Positions 23,999-32,550 of a stretch of 35,019 nt of DNA are shown piece after piece. The position numbers were made by a program, and so were the translations under genes. Every line of letters begins with the position of its first letter. Position 1 is the first letter of the stretch. The DNA is from Candidatus Coprenecus merdigallinarum (GTDB lineage: Bacteria > Bacteroidota > Bacteroidia > Bacteroidales > UBA932), in assembly GCA_018712545.1 (NCBI GenBank), contig DVGV01000079.1:1-35019 (forward strand), in the 5' to 3' direction. Below the pieces are notes generated by a model. That model made no database searches. It had not been told where the DNA came from and worked only from the letters and a program-made list of their open reading frames with translations.

Positions 23999-24415
23999 TT
24001 ATTTGTTGTTGGGATCCTCGCACAGCTCTGTGAGCACGCCGTGGGTGGACTTGGGATGGAGGAATGCGATATTGAGGCCCTCTGCGCCTTTGCGGGGAGC
24101 CTTGTCAATGAGTCTTACGCCCTTGGACTCCATCTCGTTGAGGGCGTTCTGTACACCGTCCTTAACGCTGAATGCGAGGTGGTGGATGCCTTCGCCCCTT
24201 TTCTCGATGAAGCCGGCGATAGTTCCGTCAGGAGAGGTGCTCTCGAGCAGCTCGAGCTTGGTCTGTCCGATTTTGAAGAAAGCGGTTCTTACTTTCTGGT
24301 CGGGAACCTCTTCGATAGAGTAGCATTTGAGGCCCAACATGTTCTCGTAATAAGGAATAGCCTCGTCCAGAGACTTGACGGCGATTCCGAGGTGTTCGAT
24401 ATGTGACAGTTCCAT
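23999..24415 (-). CDS. mce: Methylmalonyl-CoA epimerase
   Basis: A 138-residue vicinal-oxygen-chelate protein that interconverts the R and S forms of methylmalonyl-CoA, so that product from methylmalonyl-CoA mutase can enter the decarboxylase. Typical segments are IEHLGIAVKSLDEAIPYYEN, LELLESTSPDGTIAGFIEKR, GEGIHHLAFSV and PRKGAEGLNIAFLHPKSTHGVLTEL. These include the metal-binding histidines at the N-terminus (EHLG) and middle (HHLAF), and a later glutamate. The length and order fit the family. It is the natural first enzyme of the decarboxylase operon. The mutase genes are not in the window. Confidence 0.94.
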   Translation of the reverse strand: MELSHIEHLGIAVKSLDEAIPYYENMLGLKCYSIEEVPDQKVRTAFFKIGQTKLELLESTSPDGTIAGFIEKRGEGIHHLAFSVKDGVQNALNEMESKGVRLIDKAPRKGAEGLNIAFLHPKSTHGVLTELCEDPNNK

Positions 24416-24437
24416 AATAAAGTATTTTTAGAGTTGT

Positions 24438-25172
24438 TTATTCTTCGTCAGCCAGTTCCATGGTGTGGTAGACGTTCTGAACGTCATCGTCGTTCTCAAG
24501 CTTATCGATGAGCTTCAGGATGCCTTCCTTCTCCTCGGGGGTGAGTTTTTTGAGCGGTACGTTAGGAATCCTCTCGAAGCCGCCGGATACGATGGTGAAG
24601 CCGTTGTCCTCGAGATATTTCTGGATAGCACCGAATGACTCGAACTCGCCATATATATAAATGGTATCCTCCTCGTCATCCTTGTACACGTCATCCACTC
24701 CGTAGTCGATGAGCTCGAGCTCCAGCTCGTCCATGTCCACAGGGGAGTCTTTCTTGACCTTGAATACGCACTTGTGGTCGAACATGAAGCTTACGCAGCC
24801 CTGTGTGCCGAGCGCTCCGCCTACCTTGGTGAAATAGCTGCGGATGTTGGCCACTGTCCTCATGTTGTTGTCGGTGGCTGTCTCGATCAGGAATGCGATG
24901 CCGTGGGGACCGAAACCTTCGTATACGATTTCCTCGTAGTCGCCGGCGTCGTGCTCTACGGCTCTTTTGATGGCTCTCTCGATATTGTCCTTGGGCATAT
25001 TCTCGCTGCGGGCGGTCTGGATCAGGGTCCTCAGACGCGGGTTGTTGTCAGGGTCGGGGCCACCGGCCTTCGCAGCTATGGTGATTTCTTTTCCGAGACG
25101 GGTGAAGACGCGGGCCATGTTGCCCCAGCGCTTGAACTTGCGTTCCTTTCTGAATTCAAATGCTCTTCCCAT
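24438..25172 (-). CDS. yebC: YebC/PmpR family DNA- or ribosome-associated regulator
   Basis: A 244-residue YebC-family protein. The N-terminus MGRAFEFRKERKFKRWGNMA and the segments FTRLGKEITIAAKAGGPDPDNNPRLR, RSENMPKDNIERAIKRA and EEIVYEGFGPHGIAFLIETATDNNMRT are diagnostic. Members were described as transcription regulators, and some as factors helping translation of proline-rich or otherwise difficult sequences. Which applies here is unknown. The C-terminus is acidic (ENDDDVQNVYHTMELADEE). It lies 5 bases after the TPR gene and 22 before the epimerase, so it may be part of the same transcript. Confidence 0.95.
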   Translation of the reverse strand: MGRAFEFRKERKFKRWGNMARVFTRLGKEITIAAKAGGPDPDNNPRLRTLIQTARSENMPKDNIERAIKRAVEHDAGDYEEIVYEGFGPHGIAFLIETATDNNMRTVANIRSYFTKVGGALGTQGCVSFMFDHKCVFKVKKDSPVDMDELELELIDYGVDDVYKDDEEDTIYIYGEFESFGAIQKYLEDNGFTIVSGGFERIPNVPLKKLTPEEKEGILKLIDKLENDDDVQNVYHTMELADEE

Positions 25173-25177
25173 ACTGT

Positions 25178-25858
25178 CTACTTCTTAACTTCTATGCGTG
25201 TGATGTATTTGTCGATCTCGTATCCCTCGAAGGTCTGGGGATATTTGTCCTTGATGACGCGGTAGTGGGCCAGGGCCTCGTCGCTGCGGCCGAGCTCCTC
25301 GCAGATGATACCGGCCTTGAGCAGGTAGGAAGCTGCGAAGATATTGTCCTCCACACCGGCAGCCTGAAGGTAGTAGCTGAGGGCGCTCTCGTAGTCCTCG
25401 CTCATCGAGTAGGCATCACCTATGCAGGAAAGTGCGCGGGCCTTGAGAACGGGATCCTTGCCGTTGTACTTGGTCAGGTAGCCGATAGCCTCTGTGGCGT
25501 TGCCGAGCTGAAGCTCGCAGATGCCGGCATAAAGGTAGACTGCCTTTCCGGCCTTAGCGCCGTACTCGTCGATAATCTGGACAAATCCCAATGAGTTGCC
25601 GTCACCGTTGAGGGCCTTGTCATAGTCCTCAGCCCTGAAGTACTGCTCGGCTGTGAAAGTCTGCTCCACTGCCTCTTCTTTCAGGGGCTTGGAATAGAAC
25701 TGGATGAAAAGGACAATAATAGCCGCAACGACAACGAGACCGGCTCCGATGTAACCGATGGTCTTGCCGTTTTTCTTAAAGAATACTTCAGTTTTGGAGA
25801 CGGCTTCGCCGACTGTTTCGAGTTTCTCCTCCTTTGGATTGTTTACGTTCTTTGCCAT
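25178..25858 (-). CDS. Membrane-anchored tetratricopeptide repeat protein
   Basis: A 226-residue protein with a charged N-terminal tail (1-32), one membrane helix at about 33-54 (IGYIGAGLVVVAAIIVLFI) and TPR-like repeats from about 70 to 215, e.g. AVYLYAGICELQLGNATEAIGYL, SCIGDAYSMSEDYESALSYYL and KAGIICEELGRSDEALAHY. The plan, with the tail in the cytosol and the TPR part outside, resembles YfgM-like proteins that work with secretion chaperones; that comparison is inference. Its own promoter is likely at 25896-25903 with a TTTG at about 25922-25925. It is the first gene of the long minus-strand run that ends at 19864. Confidence 0.87.
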   Translation of the reverse strand: MAKNVNNPKEEKLETVGEAVSKTEVFFKKNGKTIGYIGAGLVVVAAIIVLFIQFYSKPLKEEAVEQTFTAEQYFRAEDYDKALNGDGNSLGFVQIIDEYGAKAGKAVYLYAGICELQLGNATEAIGYLTKYNGKDPVLKARALSCIGDAYSMSEDYESALSYYLQAAGVEDNIFAASYLLKAGIICEELGRSDEALAHYRVIKDKYPQTFEGYEIDKYITRIEVKK

Positions 25859-25895
25859 TGTTGCAATAAATTCTTATTTTATTTTATAATGGTTG

Positions 25896-25925
25896 CAAAA
25901 ATACAACAATTTGCTTAATCGCAAA
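25896..25925 (-). promoter_or_regulatory. Promoter of the TPR-yebC-mce-mmd run
   Basis: Minus-strand TATTTTTG at 25903-25896 matches TAnnTTTG, and TTTG at 25925-25922 lies 18 bases further upstream, a good -33/-7 pair for Bacteroidota. The box is about 38 bases before the TPR start codon. The recF promoter lies close by on the other strand. Confidence 0.6.
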
Positions 25926-25947
25926 GATAAAATCACAATAAATATTC

Positions 25948-25955
25948 TATCTTTG
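25948..25955 (+). promoter_or_regulatory. Putative -7 box of recF
   Basis: TATCTTTG fits TAnnTTTG and lies 15 bases ahead of the ATG at 25971. This is a short leader but common in this phylum. A clear -33 element is not seen at the normal distance. Confidence 0.5.
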
Positions 25956-25970
25956 TTGATAAAATAGTGG

Positions 25971-27071
25971 ATGATGTTTCTAAGGAGAATAATCGTACGG
26001 GATTTCAAGATTATCAACAGCGCGGACCTGTCCTTCTCACCCAAAATCAACTGTATATGCGGTAATAACGGAGAGGGGAAGACCTGTCTCCTCGATGCGG
26101 TCTACTATCTTTCGATGACCAAGAGTTTTCTTTCCTCCAGCGACAGGTACACATACTCATACGGCAGCAGCGGGGCCATACTCCACGGCTCGTACTCCGG
26201 CGGAACACCGTCGGAAGAGGACGTAGCCGTGTCGGTAAGCTCCGACGGAACCAAGACCGTCAGGCGCAACGGCAAGACGTACAAGCGTCTCTCGGATCAC
26301 ATCGGACGTATTCCGGTGGTCGTGACCTCGCCTTCCGACACCTCCCTCATACATGACTCGGGGGAGGAGCGGCGGCGTTTCCTGAACATGATGATATCGC
26401 AGATGGATCCGGAATATCTGCGTTCCGTGGTTGCGTACAACCGCCTGCTGAAGCAGCGTAACGCGGCCCTCAGGCAGGAGGGCACTCCCGGCATGCTGCT
26501 GGATACCATATCGGAGCGGATGTGCGCTCCGGCGGAATATGTTTTCGGAAAGCGGAAGGAGGCTGTCTCCATGCTGGCGGCAAAAGCCGGGGAATTCTAC
26601 CGCCTGATATCAGGAGGAAGGGAAAATGTCGAACTGCGTTACCGCTCGGACCTGGACAGGATGCCGCCGGCGGAGCTTTTCGCCGCTTCCCGGCAGAAAG
26701 ACAAGGTCATGGGGTATACGACATCAGGGGTGCAGCGGGATGACCTCGAGCTTGTTATGGACGGACATCCCCTGCGCAAATGTGCCTCGCAGGGCCAGCA
26801 GAAATCCTTCCTCATAGCCCTCAAGATGGCTCAGTACCAGGTGATGAGCCAGAGCAGGGAGACAACACCCATCCTGCTATTCGACGACCTTTTCGACAAA
26901 CTGGACTCGCTCAGGGTGTCGTCCCTCATTCGGATGGTCGTGGAAGGCGGCTTCGGGCAGATCTTCATAACGGACACTGACAGGGAGAGGCTGCGCCGGA
27001 CAGTCGGAGGCATTACCGACCAGGGCAGCTTCTTCAATGTGGCTTCAGGAGTGATAACTGAGATAAACTGA
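25971..27071 (+). CDS. recF: RecF, DNA gap repair ATPase
   Basis: A 366-residue SMC-like ABC ATPase that helps load RecA on gapped DNA with RecO and RecR. The N-terminus FLRRIIVRDFKIINSADLSF leads to the Walker A motif GNNGEGKT (31-38). The signature-type region is QGQQKSFLIALKMAQ, and Walker B with the following glutamine-loop region is ILLFDDLFDKLD. The length is normal. Two in-frame ATGs, 25971 and 25974, are equally suitable; the second gives MFLRR. A DciA-like gene starts six bases after its stop, a common arrangement of replication and repair genes. dnaA and dnaN are not beside it here. Confidence 0.94.
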   Translation: MMFLRRIIVRDFKIINSADLSFSPKINCICGNNGEGKTCLLDAVYYLSMTKSFLSSSDRYTYSYGSSGAILHGSYSGGTPSEEDVAVSVSSDGTKTVRRNGKTYKRLSDHIGRIPVVVTSPSDTSLIHDSGEERRRFLNMMISQMDPEYLRSVVAYNRLLKQRNAALRQEGTPGMLLDTISERMCAPAEYVFGKRKEAVSMLAAKAGEFYRLISGGRENVELRYRSDLDRMPPAELFAASRQKDKVMGYTTSGVQRDDLELVMDGHPLRKCASQGQQKSFLIALKMAQYQVMSQSRETTPILLFDDLFDKLDSLRVSSLIRMVVEGGFGQIFITDTDRERLRRTVGGITDQGSFFNVASGVITEIN

Positions 27072-27076
27072 ATGCG

Positions 27077-27367
27077 ATGCAGAGGATAGGAGCTAAAATA
27101 TTGGAAGAGGTACTGCAGGACTACATCAAGGAGGTCGGCATAGGGGACAGGCTCAGGGGACTTGCGGTGTGCGGACTGTGGGAAAAGGCCGTCGGTTCCA
27201 GGATGGCAGCCGCAACGCGCGACGTACGTTTCAATGACGGGGTCCTGTACTGCAGGATGACCTCGTCTACTGCCCGCAATATGTTGTTCTACAATCTGGA
27301 AGGCGTGCGCAACGAACTCAACCGCCTGTCCGGAGAGGCGATTGTAAAGAAGATAATTCTAATTTAA
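27077..27367 (+). CDS. DciA-like (DUF721) protein
   Basis: A 96-residue protein of the DUF721/DciA family. In bacteria without DnaC or DnaI, DciA proteins help to load the replicative helicase DnaB. The visible core includes LRGLAVCGLWEKAVGSRMAAATRDV and a strand-turn GVLYCRMTSSTARNMLFYNL, followed by helix and KKIILI. This matches the short, single-domain Bacteroidota form that usually follows recF. It begins five bases after the recF stop codon and is followed 12 bases later by the DUF4301 gene. Confidence 0.85.
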   Translation: MQRIGAKILEEVLQDYIKEVGIGDRLRGLAVCGLWEKAVGSRMAAATRDVRFNDGVLYCRMTSSTARNMLFYNLEGVRNELNRLSGEAIVKKIILI

Positions 27368-27379
27368 AACTCAACTGAT

Positions 27380-28837
27380 ATGGACAGATTTATCGAAAAT
27401 TTCAAAAAGGGTTTTCCCTTTCTCAAGCTCGTTGGGGCGGCAACTCCCGCCAAGGGCATTCTCGTGATGGACGCCAGGGCTGTTCAGGACGCTGTTGCCC
27501 GTTACGACAGTTTTGACGGAGAAGTGGTGAAGTTCGTTCCTGCCTCGGGTGCGGCTTCCCGCATGTTCAAGGATCTTTTCGAGGGCAGGGACGTCCTGGC
27601 GTCCGGCAAGGAACTGGATCCGGCTTCTAAAGCCCGGAAGTTCGTGGACAATATTTCCCGGTTCGCATTTTACAAGAAAGACGATTTCGATGGTCTGACT
27701 CCGTTCGCGGTCCTGGACCATGTGATAGGACAGGGAAAGTCGGCCGCCGGAACCGGGGGGCTGGACTACGGCAACAGGCCCAAGGGACAGGTTCTTTTTC
27801 ACAGCTATGAGAACGAGGTGCGCACTGCGTTCGAAGAACATCTGGTGGAGGGCGCGCTGTATGCCCGCAGTGCCTCGGGAAAGGTAAGGATTCATTTCAC
27901 GGTGTCTCCGGCGCATCAGGCAGGTTTTGAGAAGATTCTCGACGAGACCGTCGCTAAGTATGAGGAACGCTTCGGATGCAAGTATGATATCTCTTTCAGC
28001 GTTCAGGATCCCGCGACGGACATTATCGCTGTCAACGAGGACAATACACCATTCCTCAAGGCTGACGGCAAGCCTCTTTACCGTCCGGGCGGACACGGTG
28101 CGCTGCTGGGCAATCTGGCAGCTGTAGACGGGGATGTAATATTCCTGAAGAATATAGACAATGTGGTGCATCAGAGACTGCTGGACGAGACAGTGACATG
28201 GAAGAAGGCACTTGCCGGCAAACTGCTGGAAGTAAGGGAGAAGATTTACGGATATCTTGTAGCCCTGGATGAGATGATGGCTTCCGGTACGGATAATGCC
28301 GGGCTCCTGGCGGAGATCAGGGCATTCCTGGAGAAGGAGTTCTGCGTCACATTGCCGGAAGTGCCGGCCGATATATATCCCCGTTATCTGCACGCTAAGC
28401 TGAACCGTCCCATCCGTGTCTGCGGCATGGTCAAGAACGAAGGCGAGCCGGGCGGCGGTCCATATATCGTCTATGATGCTGACGGTTCCACCTCCCTGCA
28501 GATTCTCGAGGGAGCGCAGCTGGACATGAATGATCCTGCTACCGTGGCCATGCTCAAGGGGTCTACGCACTTCAATCCCGTGGACGTGGTGTGCTGCACC
28601 GTCAATTATCTCGGAGAGAAATTCGACCTCCAGCGCTTTGTGGATCCAGAGACCGGTTTTATCAGCCACAAGAGCTATGAGGGACGTCCGCTCAAGGCCC
28701 AGGAGCTTCCCGGTCTATGGAACGGCTCCATGAGCAACTGGAACACCGTTTTCGTCGAAGTGCCCCTTATTACATTCAATCCTGTCAAGACTGTTCTGGA
28801 CCTGCTCCGTCCGGAGCACCAGCCGGCTAATGGTTGA
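27380..28837 (+). CDS. DUF4301 family protein
   Basis: A 485-residue cytosolic protein of the DUF4301 family, frequent in Bacteroidota and of unknown function. The segment KFVPASGAASRMFKDL (about 51-66) resembles the nucleotide-sugar pyrophosphorylase loop G-x-G-x-R-M/L. Other recognisable conserved parts are GNRPKGQVLFHSYENEVRTA, RPGGHGALLGNL (which also looks like a nucleotidyltransferase segment) and FLKNIDNVVHQ. The inference is a nucleotidyltransferase-like fold; the substrate is unknown. It overlaps the convergent GtrA-family gene by 11 bases at its 3' end and shows no terminator. Confidence 0.85.
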   Translation: MDRFIENFKKGFPFLKLVGAATPAKGILVMDARAVQDAVARYDSFDGEVVKFVPASGAASRMFKDLFEGRDVLASGKELDPASKARKFVDNISRFAFYKKDDFDGLTPFAVLDHVIGQGKSAAGTGGLDYGNRPKGQVLFHSYENEVRTAFEEHLVEGALYARSASGKVRIHFTVSPAHQAGFEKILDETVAKYEERFGCKYDISFSVQDPATDIIAVNEDNTPFLKADGKPLYRPGGHGALLGNLAAVDGDVIFLKNIDNVVHQRLLDETVTWKKALAGKLLEVREKIYGYLVALDEMMASGTDNAGLLAEIRAFLEKEFCVTLPEVPADIYPRYLHAKLNRPIRVCGMVKNEGEPGGGPYIVYDADGSTSLQILEGAQLDMNDPATVAMLKGSTHFNPVDVVCCTVNYLGEKFDLQRFVDPETGFISHKSYEGRPLKAQELPGLWNGSMSNWNTVFVEVPLITFNPVKTVLDLLRPEHQPANG

Positions 28838-29222
28838 AGGTGACGAGCATGTTCATGGTGAAGTTCCATACCATGACGACGGCTGTGGCACAGAGCTTAG
28901 AGAAATAAAAATTCCATTTGAGGCGGTCGGCGAGAAGATATATTGTGAGATTATTTATGCCGAGGCCGATGAGGGAAATGATGAAAAACGAGAGATATTC
29001 CACCGGAATATCCTCGTTTTTGCTATGGAACGTCCAAAGACGGTTCCAGATATAGTTGTTCGTGGCGGCGAGAACAAAACCTGCTGAATTGGAAAGGAAC
29101 TTGTTCAGCTTCGCTTTCTCCTTCAGCAGGTACGTCACGCCGAAATCCACTATCATGCCGGAGCAGCCGACCACTCCGAACTTGACGAATTTCAGAAGTA
29201 ATATTTTATCAAATACTGCCAA
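28827..29222 (-). CDS. GtrA family membrane protein
   Basis: A 131-residue membrane protein with four helices (about 10-30, 43-62, 75-98 and 104-126) and typical GtrA segments: LLKFVKFGVVGCSGMIVDFG, SNSAGFVLAATNNYIWNRLW and VMVWNFTMNMLVTF. GtrA-family proteins are thought to help move lipid-linked sugars across the inner membrane for surface glycan modification. It starts six bases after the stop of the deoxyhypusine-synthase-like gene, so they probably form one transcript. Its 3' end overlaps the convergent DUF4301 gene by 11 bases. Confidence 0.92.
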   Translation of the reverse strand: MAVFDKILLLKFVKFGVVGCSGMIVDFGVTYLLKEKAKLNKFLSNSAGFVLAATNNYIWNRLWTFHSKNEDIPVEYLSFFIISLIGLGINNLTIYLLADRLKWNFYFSKLCATAVVMVWNFTMNMLVTFNH

Positions 29223-29228
29223 GAGCCC

Positions 29229-30203
29229 TTACCACCCGAGAACGTATGCGAAAATGAGTGGAGCTACGATGGTCGCATCGGACTCGACGATGAAGCGGGG
29301 AGTGTCCTTGGAGAGCTTGCCCCAGGTGATCTTCTCGTTGGGCACGGCTCCGGAATAGGAACCGTAGGATGTGGTGGAGTCGGAGATCTGGCAGAAGTAC
29401 GACCAAAGGGGCACGTCCTTCCACTCCAGGTCCTGAGCCATCATGGGCACTACGCAGATGGGGAAGTCACCTGCTGTGCCGCCGCCGATCTGGAAGAAGC
29501 CTACGCCGGCTCCGCCCGAATTGGCCCTGTACCACTCGGTCAGGTAGATCATGGTCTCGATACCGTTCTTGATCATGTTGGTGTCGAACTCACCCCTGAT
29601 GCAGTGTGCGGTGAAGATGTTGGCAGTGGTGCAGTCCTCCCATGCGGGCACTACAATGGGGATGTTCTTCTCGCAGGCGGCGAGGACCCAGCTGTCCTTG
29701 GGGTCGATCTCGTAGTACTGCTCGAGCACTCCGCTGCGCAGCAGGCGGTAGATCACCTCCCAGGGGAAAAGTCTCTCACCCTTGGCCTTCATGTCGTTCC
29801 ACACCTCTACGAGATGGTGCTCCAGTCTCCTGAAAGCCTCCTCCTCGGGTATGCAGGTATCGGTCACGCGGTTCATGTGGTTCTCGAGAAGCTCGTGCTC
29901 CTGCTCGGGAGTCAGGTCGCGGTAGTTGGGCACCCTCTTGTAATGGGAGTGGGCTACGAGGTTCATGATGTCCTCCTCGAGGTTGTTGGCCGAGCATGAT
30001 ACGATGGAGAATTTGCCCTGACGTATCATCTCTGCCAGAGAGATACCGAGCTCGGCGGTACTCATGGCTCCCGCCATTGCCAGCATCATCTTGCCGCCCC
30101 GGCTCATCAGTTCGTCGTATGCCTTTGCGGCGTCGACGAGGGTAGCCGAGTTGAAATGACGGTAGTGATGAGTGATGAATTTTGAGATAGGTCCTCTTTC
30201 CAT
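29229..30203 (-). CDS. Deoxyhypusine synthase family protein
   Basis: A 324-residue NAD-dependent enzyme of the deoxyhypusine synthase family. Characteristic parts are AGAMSTAELGISLAEMIRQG, SANNLEEDIMNLVAHSHYKR, IVVPAWEDC, QIGGGTAGDFPI and SDSTTSYGSYSGAVPNEKIT. The catalytic lysine segment WGK is present with Lys296, matching Lys329 of the human enzyme, so it should be able to form the aminobutyl-enzyme intermediate from spermidine. Bacteria have no eIF5A, hence the acceptor is unknown; homospermidine formation or another polyamine reaction is the usual suggestion. No polyamine gene is beside it. It is divergent from ffh across an 83-bp gap with mirrored promoter boxes. Confidence 0.9.
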   Translation of the reverse strand: MERGPISKFITHHYRHFNSATLVDAAKAYDELMSRGGKMMLAMAGAMSTAELGISLAEMIRQGKFSIVSCSANNLEEDIMNLVAHSHYKRVPNYRDLTPEQEHELLENHMNRVTDTCIPEEEAFRRLEHHLVEVWNDMKAKGERLFPWEVIYRLLRSGVLEQYYEIDPKDSWVLAACEKNIPIVVPAWEDCTTANIFTAHCIRGEFDTNMIKNGIETMIYLTEWYRANSGGAGVGFFQIGGGTAGDFPICVVPMMAQDLEWKDVPLWSYFCQISDSTTSYGSYSGAVPNEKITWGKLSKDTPRFIVESDATIVAPLIFAYVLGW

Positions 30204-30228
30204 TTTTTGTGTTTTTTTAATCGTGCCG

Positions 30229-30255
30229 CAAATTTATAAAATTTTAATAAATTTG
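30229..30255. promoter_or_regulatory. Mirrored -7 boxes in the dhs-like/ffh divergent gap
   Basis: GCAAATTTAT at 30228-30237 and ATAAATTTGC at 30247-30256 form a palindrome. It places a TAAATTTG box on the minus strand (30236-30229) for the deoxyhypusine-synthase-like gene and one on the plus strand (30248-30255) for ffh. The two box edges are only 11 bases apart, so simultaneous RNA polymerase binding at both seems impossible. Confidence 0.5.
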
Positions 30256-30286
30256 CAGATTATTTATAAAAGACAAGAATCCGGAT

Positions 30287-31621
30287 ATGTTTGAGAATTT
30301 AACTGAGAAACTCGAAAGGTCATTTAAAATAATCAAGGGACAGGGCCGTATCACCGAGATCAACGTGGCGGAGACCCTGAAGGAGGTGCGCAGGGCGCTG
30401 CTCGATGCTGACGTAAGCTATCGTGTTGCCAAGGATTTCTGCAACGATGTCAAGGCCAAGGCCATGGGCCAGAACGTGCTGACAGCCGTCCGTCCCGACC
30501 AGATGATGATTAAGATAGTCCACGACGAGCTGGTGGCCCTGATGGGAAGCACGGCGGCGGATATTAATATAAAAGGTAAACCGGGAATCGTCCTGGTGGC
30601 CGGTCTGCAGGGTTCCGGTAAGACGACCTTCTGCGGCAAGCTGGCGCTCAACTGCAAGAGCAAGCGCGGTCTCAAGGTGATGCTGGTGGCCGGCGACGTG
30701 TACAGGCCTGCGGCTATCGATCAGCTGAAGGTGCTGGGAGGCCAGATAGAGGTGTTCGTCTACTCCGAGGACGGGGTGAAGGACCCTGTGAAGATTGCCA
30801 GGAATGCCATAGCGTACGCAACGAAGGAAAATTATTCTCTAGTCATCGTCGATACCGCCGGCCGTCTGGCCGTGGACGAGGAGATGATGGACGAGATTGC
30901 GGCCATCAAGGAGGCTGTTAAGCCCACTGAGACTCTCTTTGTTGTGGATGCAATGACCGGTCAGGACGCCGTGGAGACTGCCAAGGCCTTCAACGACCGT
31001 CTCGACTTCGACGGAGTGGTGCTTACCAAGATGGACGGTGATACCCGCGGCGGTGCCGCCCTCTCGGTCAAGGCCGTGGTCAACAAGCCGATCAAGTTCA
31101 TCAGTTCCGGAGAGAAGATGGAGGCCCTCGATGTCTTCCATCCCGACCGTATCGCCGACCGTATCCTCGGCATGGGCGACGTGGTCTCCCTCGTTGAGAA
31201 GGCCCAGGAACAATACGATGAGCAGGAGGCCCGCAAGCTGGCCAAGAAACTGGCCAAGAATCAGTTCAACCTCTGGGATTTCTACCAGCAGATCCAGCAG
31301 ATCAAGAAGATGGGCAACATCAAGGACCTCGCATCCATGATACCCGGCGTGGGCAAGGCCATCAAGGACGTGGATATCGACAACAACTCCTTCAAGAGCG
31401 TCGAGGCCATCATCCTCTCCATGACTCCCTACGAGAGGGAGAATCCGGCAGTGATCAACGGTTCCCGCCGCCGCAGGATAGCCGACGGCAGCGGCACCAC
31501 CATAGCCGATGTCAACCGCCTCCTCAAGCAGTTCGAGGGCACCCGCAAGATCATGAAGACAGTGGCCTCCGGAGGCGTGCGCAGTGCGGTAAAGGCTGCA
31601 AAGGGAATGAGGCGCAGATAG
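30287..31621 (+). CDS. ffh: Ffh, signal recognition particle GTPase (SRP54)
   Basis: A 444-residue SRP protein that binds signal sequences of nascent membrane proteins and directs ribosomes to FtsY. The N domain is at 1-95 and the G domain follows, with G1 GLQGSGKT (106-113), DTAGRL and [10 protein letters not shown]. The RNA- and signal-binding M domain starts at about 310 and includes [15 protein letters not shown] and [20 protein letters not shown]. The length is normal. No SRP RNA is recognised nearby. The gap to folD is 34 bases without a visible terminator, so folD may be cotranscribed. Confidence 0.97.
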   Translation: MFENLTEKLERSFKIIKGQGRITEINVAETLKEVRRALLDADVSYRVAKDFCNDVKAKAMGQNVLTAVRPDQMMIKIVHDELVALMGSTAADINIKGKPGIVLVAGLQGSGKTTFCGKLALNCKSKRGLKVMLVAGDVYRPAAIDQLKVLGGQIEVFVYSEDGVKDPVKIARNAIAYATKENYSLVIVDTAGRLAVDEEMMDEIAAIKEAVKPTETLFVVDAMTGQDAVETAKAFNDRLDFDGVVLTKMDGDTRGGAALSVKAVVNKPIKFISSGEKMEALDVFHPDRIADRILGMGDVVSLVEKAQEQYDEQEARKLAKKLAKNQFNLWDFYQQIQQIKKMGNIKDLASMIPGVGKAIKDVDIDNNSFKSVEAIILSMTPYERENPAVINGSRRRRIADGSGTTIADVNRLLKQFEGTRKIMKTVASGGVRSAVKAAKGMRRR

Positions 31622-31655
31622 TTCAGGATTTACAATTCAATTCAATAGTACCCAA

Positions 31656-32540
31656 ATGATTCTTTTAAAAGGTAAGGAAACGGCAGAGGCCGTAAAGAAA
31701 GAGATAGCCGTCAAGGTTGCGGAGATGGTCTCCCGCGGGGAAAGGCCTCCCCATCTGGCGGCAGTGCTGGTAGGCGATGACGGAGCCAGCAAAACCTATG
31801 TGGCGAACAAGGAGAAGGCCTGTGCCGCAGTAGGCTTCAAGTCCACTTTGCTGACATTTCCGGATACTGTGACTGAGGAGGAGCTTCTCGGACAGATAGA
31901 AAAGCTCAACAACGATGACAGTGTGGACGGATTTATCGTCCAGCTTCCTCTGCCCGGACATATAGACGAGAGCAAGGTCATCAACGCCATCTCTCCGCTC
32001 AAGGATGTGGACGGTTTCCATCCTGAGAACGTAGGGCGTATGATATTAGGGGAGGATGCATTCCTGCCCGCCACACCCTACGGTATCCTGCTCCTGCTGG
32101 AACATTACGGTATAGAGACCTCCGGCAAGCACTGCGTGATACTTGGACGCAGCAATATAGTAGGCCGTCCGATGGCCAATCTTCTCTCCCGCAAAGCGTA
32201 TCCCGGCGACTGCACTGTGACGATGTGCCACAGCCGCACGAAGGATATCGCCACGTACACGCGCAGAGCCGATATCATAGTGGCAGCCCTCGGTGTTCCG
32301 GAGTTCCTCAAGGCAGATATGGTCAAGGAGGGGGCTGTGGTCATTGACGTGGGTATCACCCGTGTGCCTGCGGACAATGACAGGGGGTACCGCATAGTAG
32401 GCGACGTGGATTTCGATTCAGTCGCCCCGAAATGCTCCTGCATCACCCCTGTGCCTGGAGGAGTAGGTCCCATGACGATTATCTCCCTGATGAAGAATAC
32501 GCTCAGAGCCAGGGAATTGAAACTGATCAACCATAAATGA
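31656..32540 (+). CDS. folD: FolD, methylenetetrahydrofolate dehydrogenase/cyclohydrolase
   Basis: A 294-residue bifunctional one-carbon enzyme that converts methylene-THF to methenyl-THF with NADP and then to 10-formyl-THF. The catalytic Tyr-Lys pair is in [56 protein letters not shown] (cofactor site) and [16 protein letters not shown] are diagnostic. The length is standard. It follows ffh by 34 bases and is followed 10 bases later by a thioredoxin-like lipoprotein gene. The grouping appears to be simple operon adjacency rather than a shared pathway. Confidence 0.97.
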   Translation: MILLKGKETAEAVKKEIAVKVAEMVSRGERPPHLAAVLVGDDGASKTYVANKEKACAAVGFKSTLLTFPDTVTEEELLGQIEKLNNDDSVDGFIVQLPLPGHIDESKVINAISPLKDVDGFHPENVGRMILGEDAFLPATPYGILLLLEHYGIETSGKHCVILGRSNIVGRPMANLLSRKAYPGDCTVTMCHSRTKDIATYTRRADIIVAALGVPEFLKADMVKEGAVVIDVGITRVPADNDRGYRIVGDVDFDSVAPKCSCITPVPGGVGPMTIISLMKNTLRARELKLINHK

Positions 32541-32550
32541 CACTAATACT

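Noticed and set aside
27371-28669. 432-residue minus-strand frame opposite DUF4301
   Set aside because: The plus-strand gene has family motifs and operon spacing with recF and the DciA-like gene; the antisense frame has neither.
30204-30286. SRP RNA gene next to ffh
   Set aside because: The 83-bp gap is AT-rich promoter sequence with no SRP RNA-like hairpin or GGAA tetraloop.
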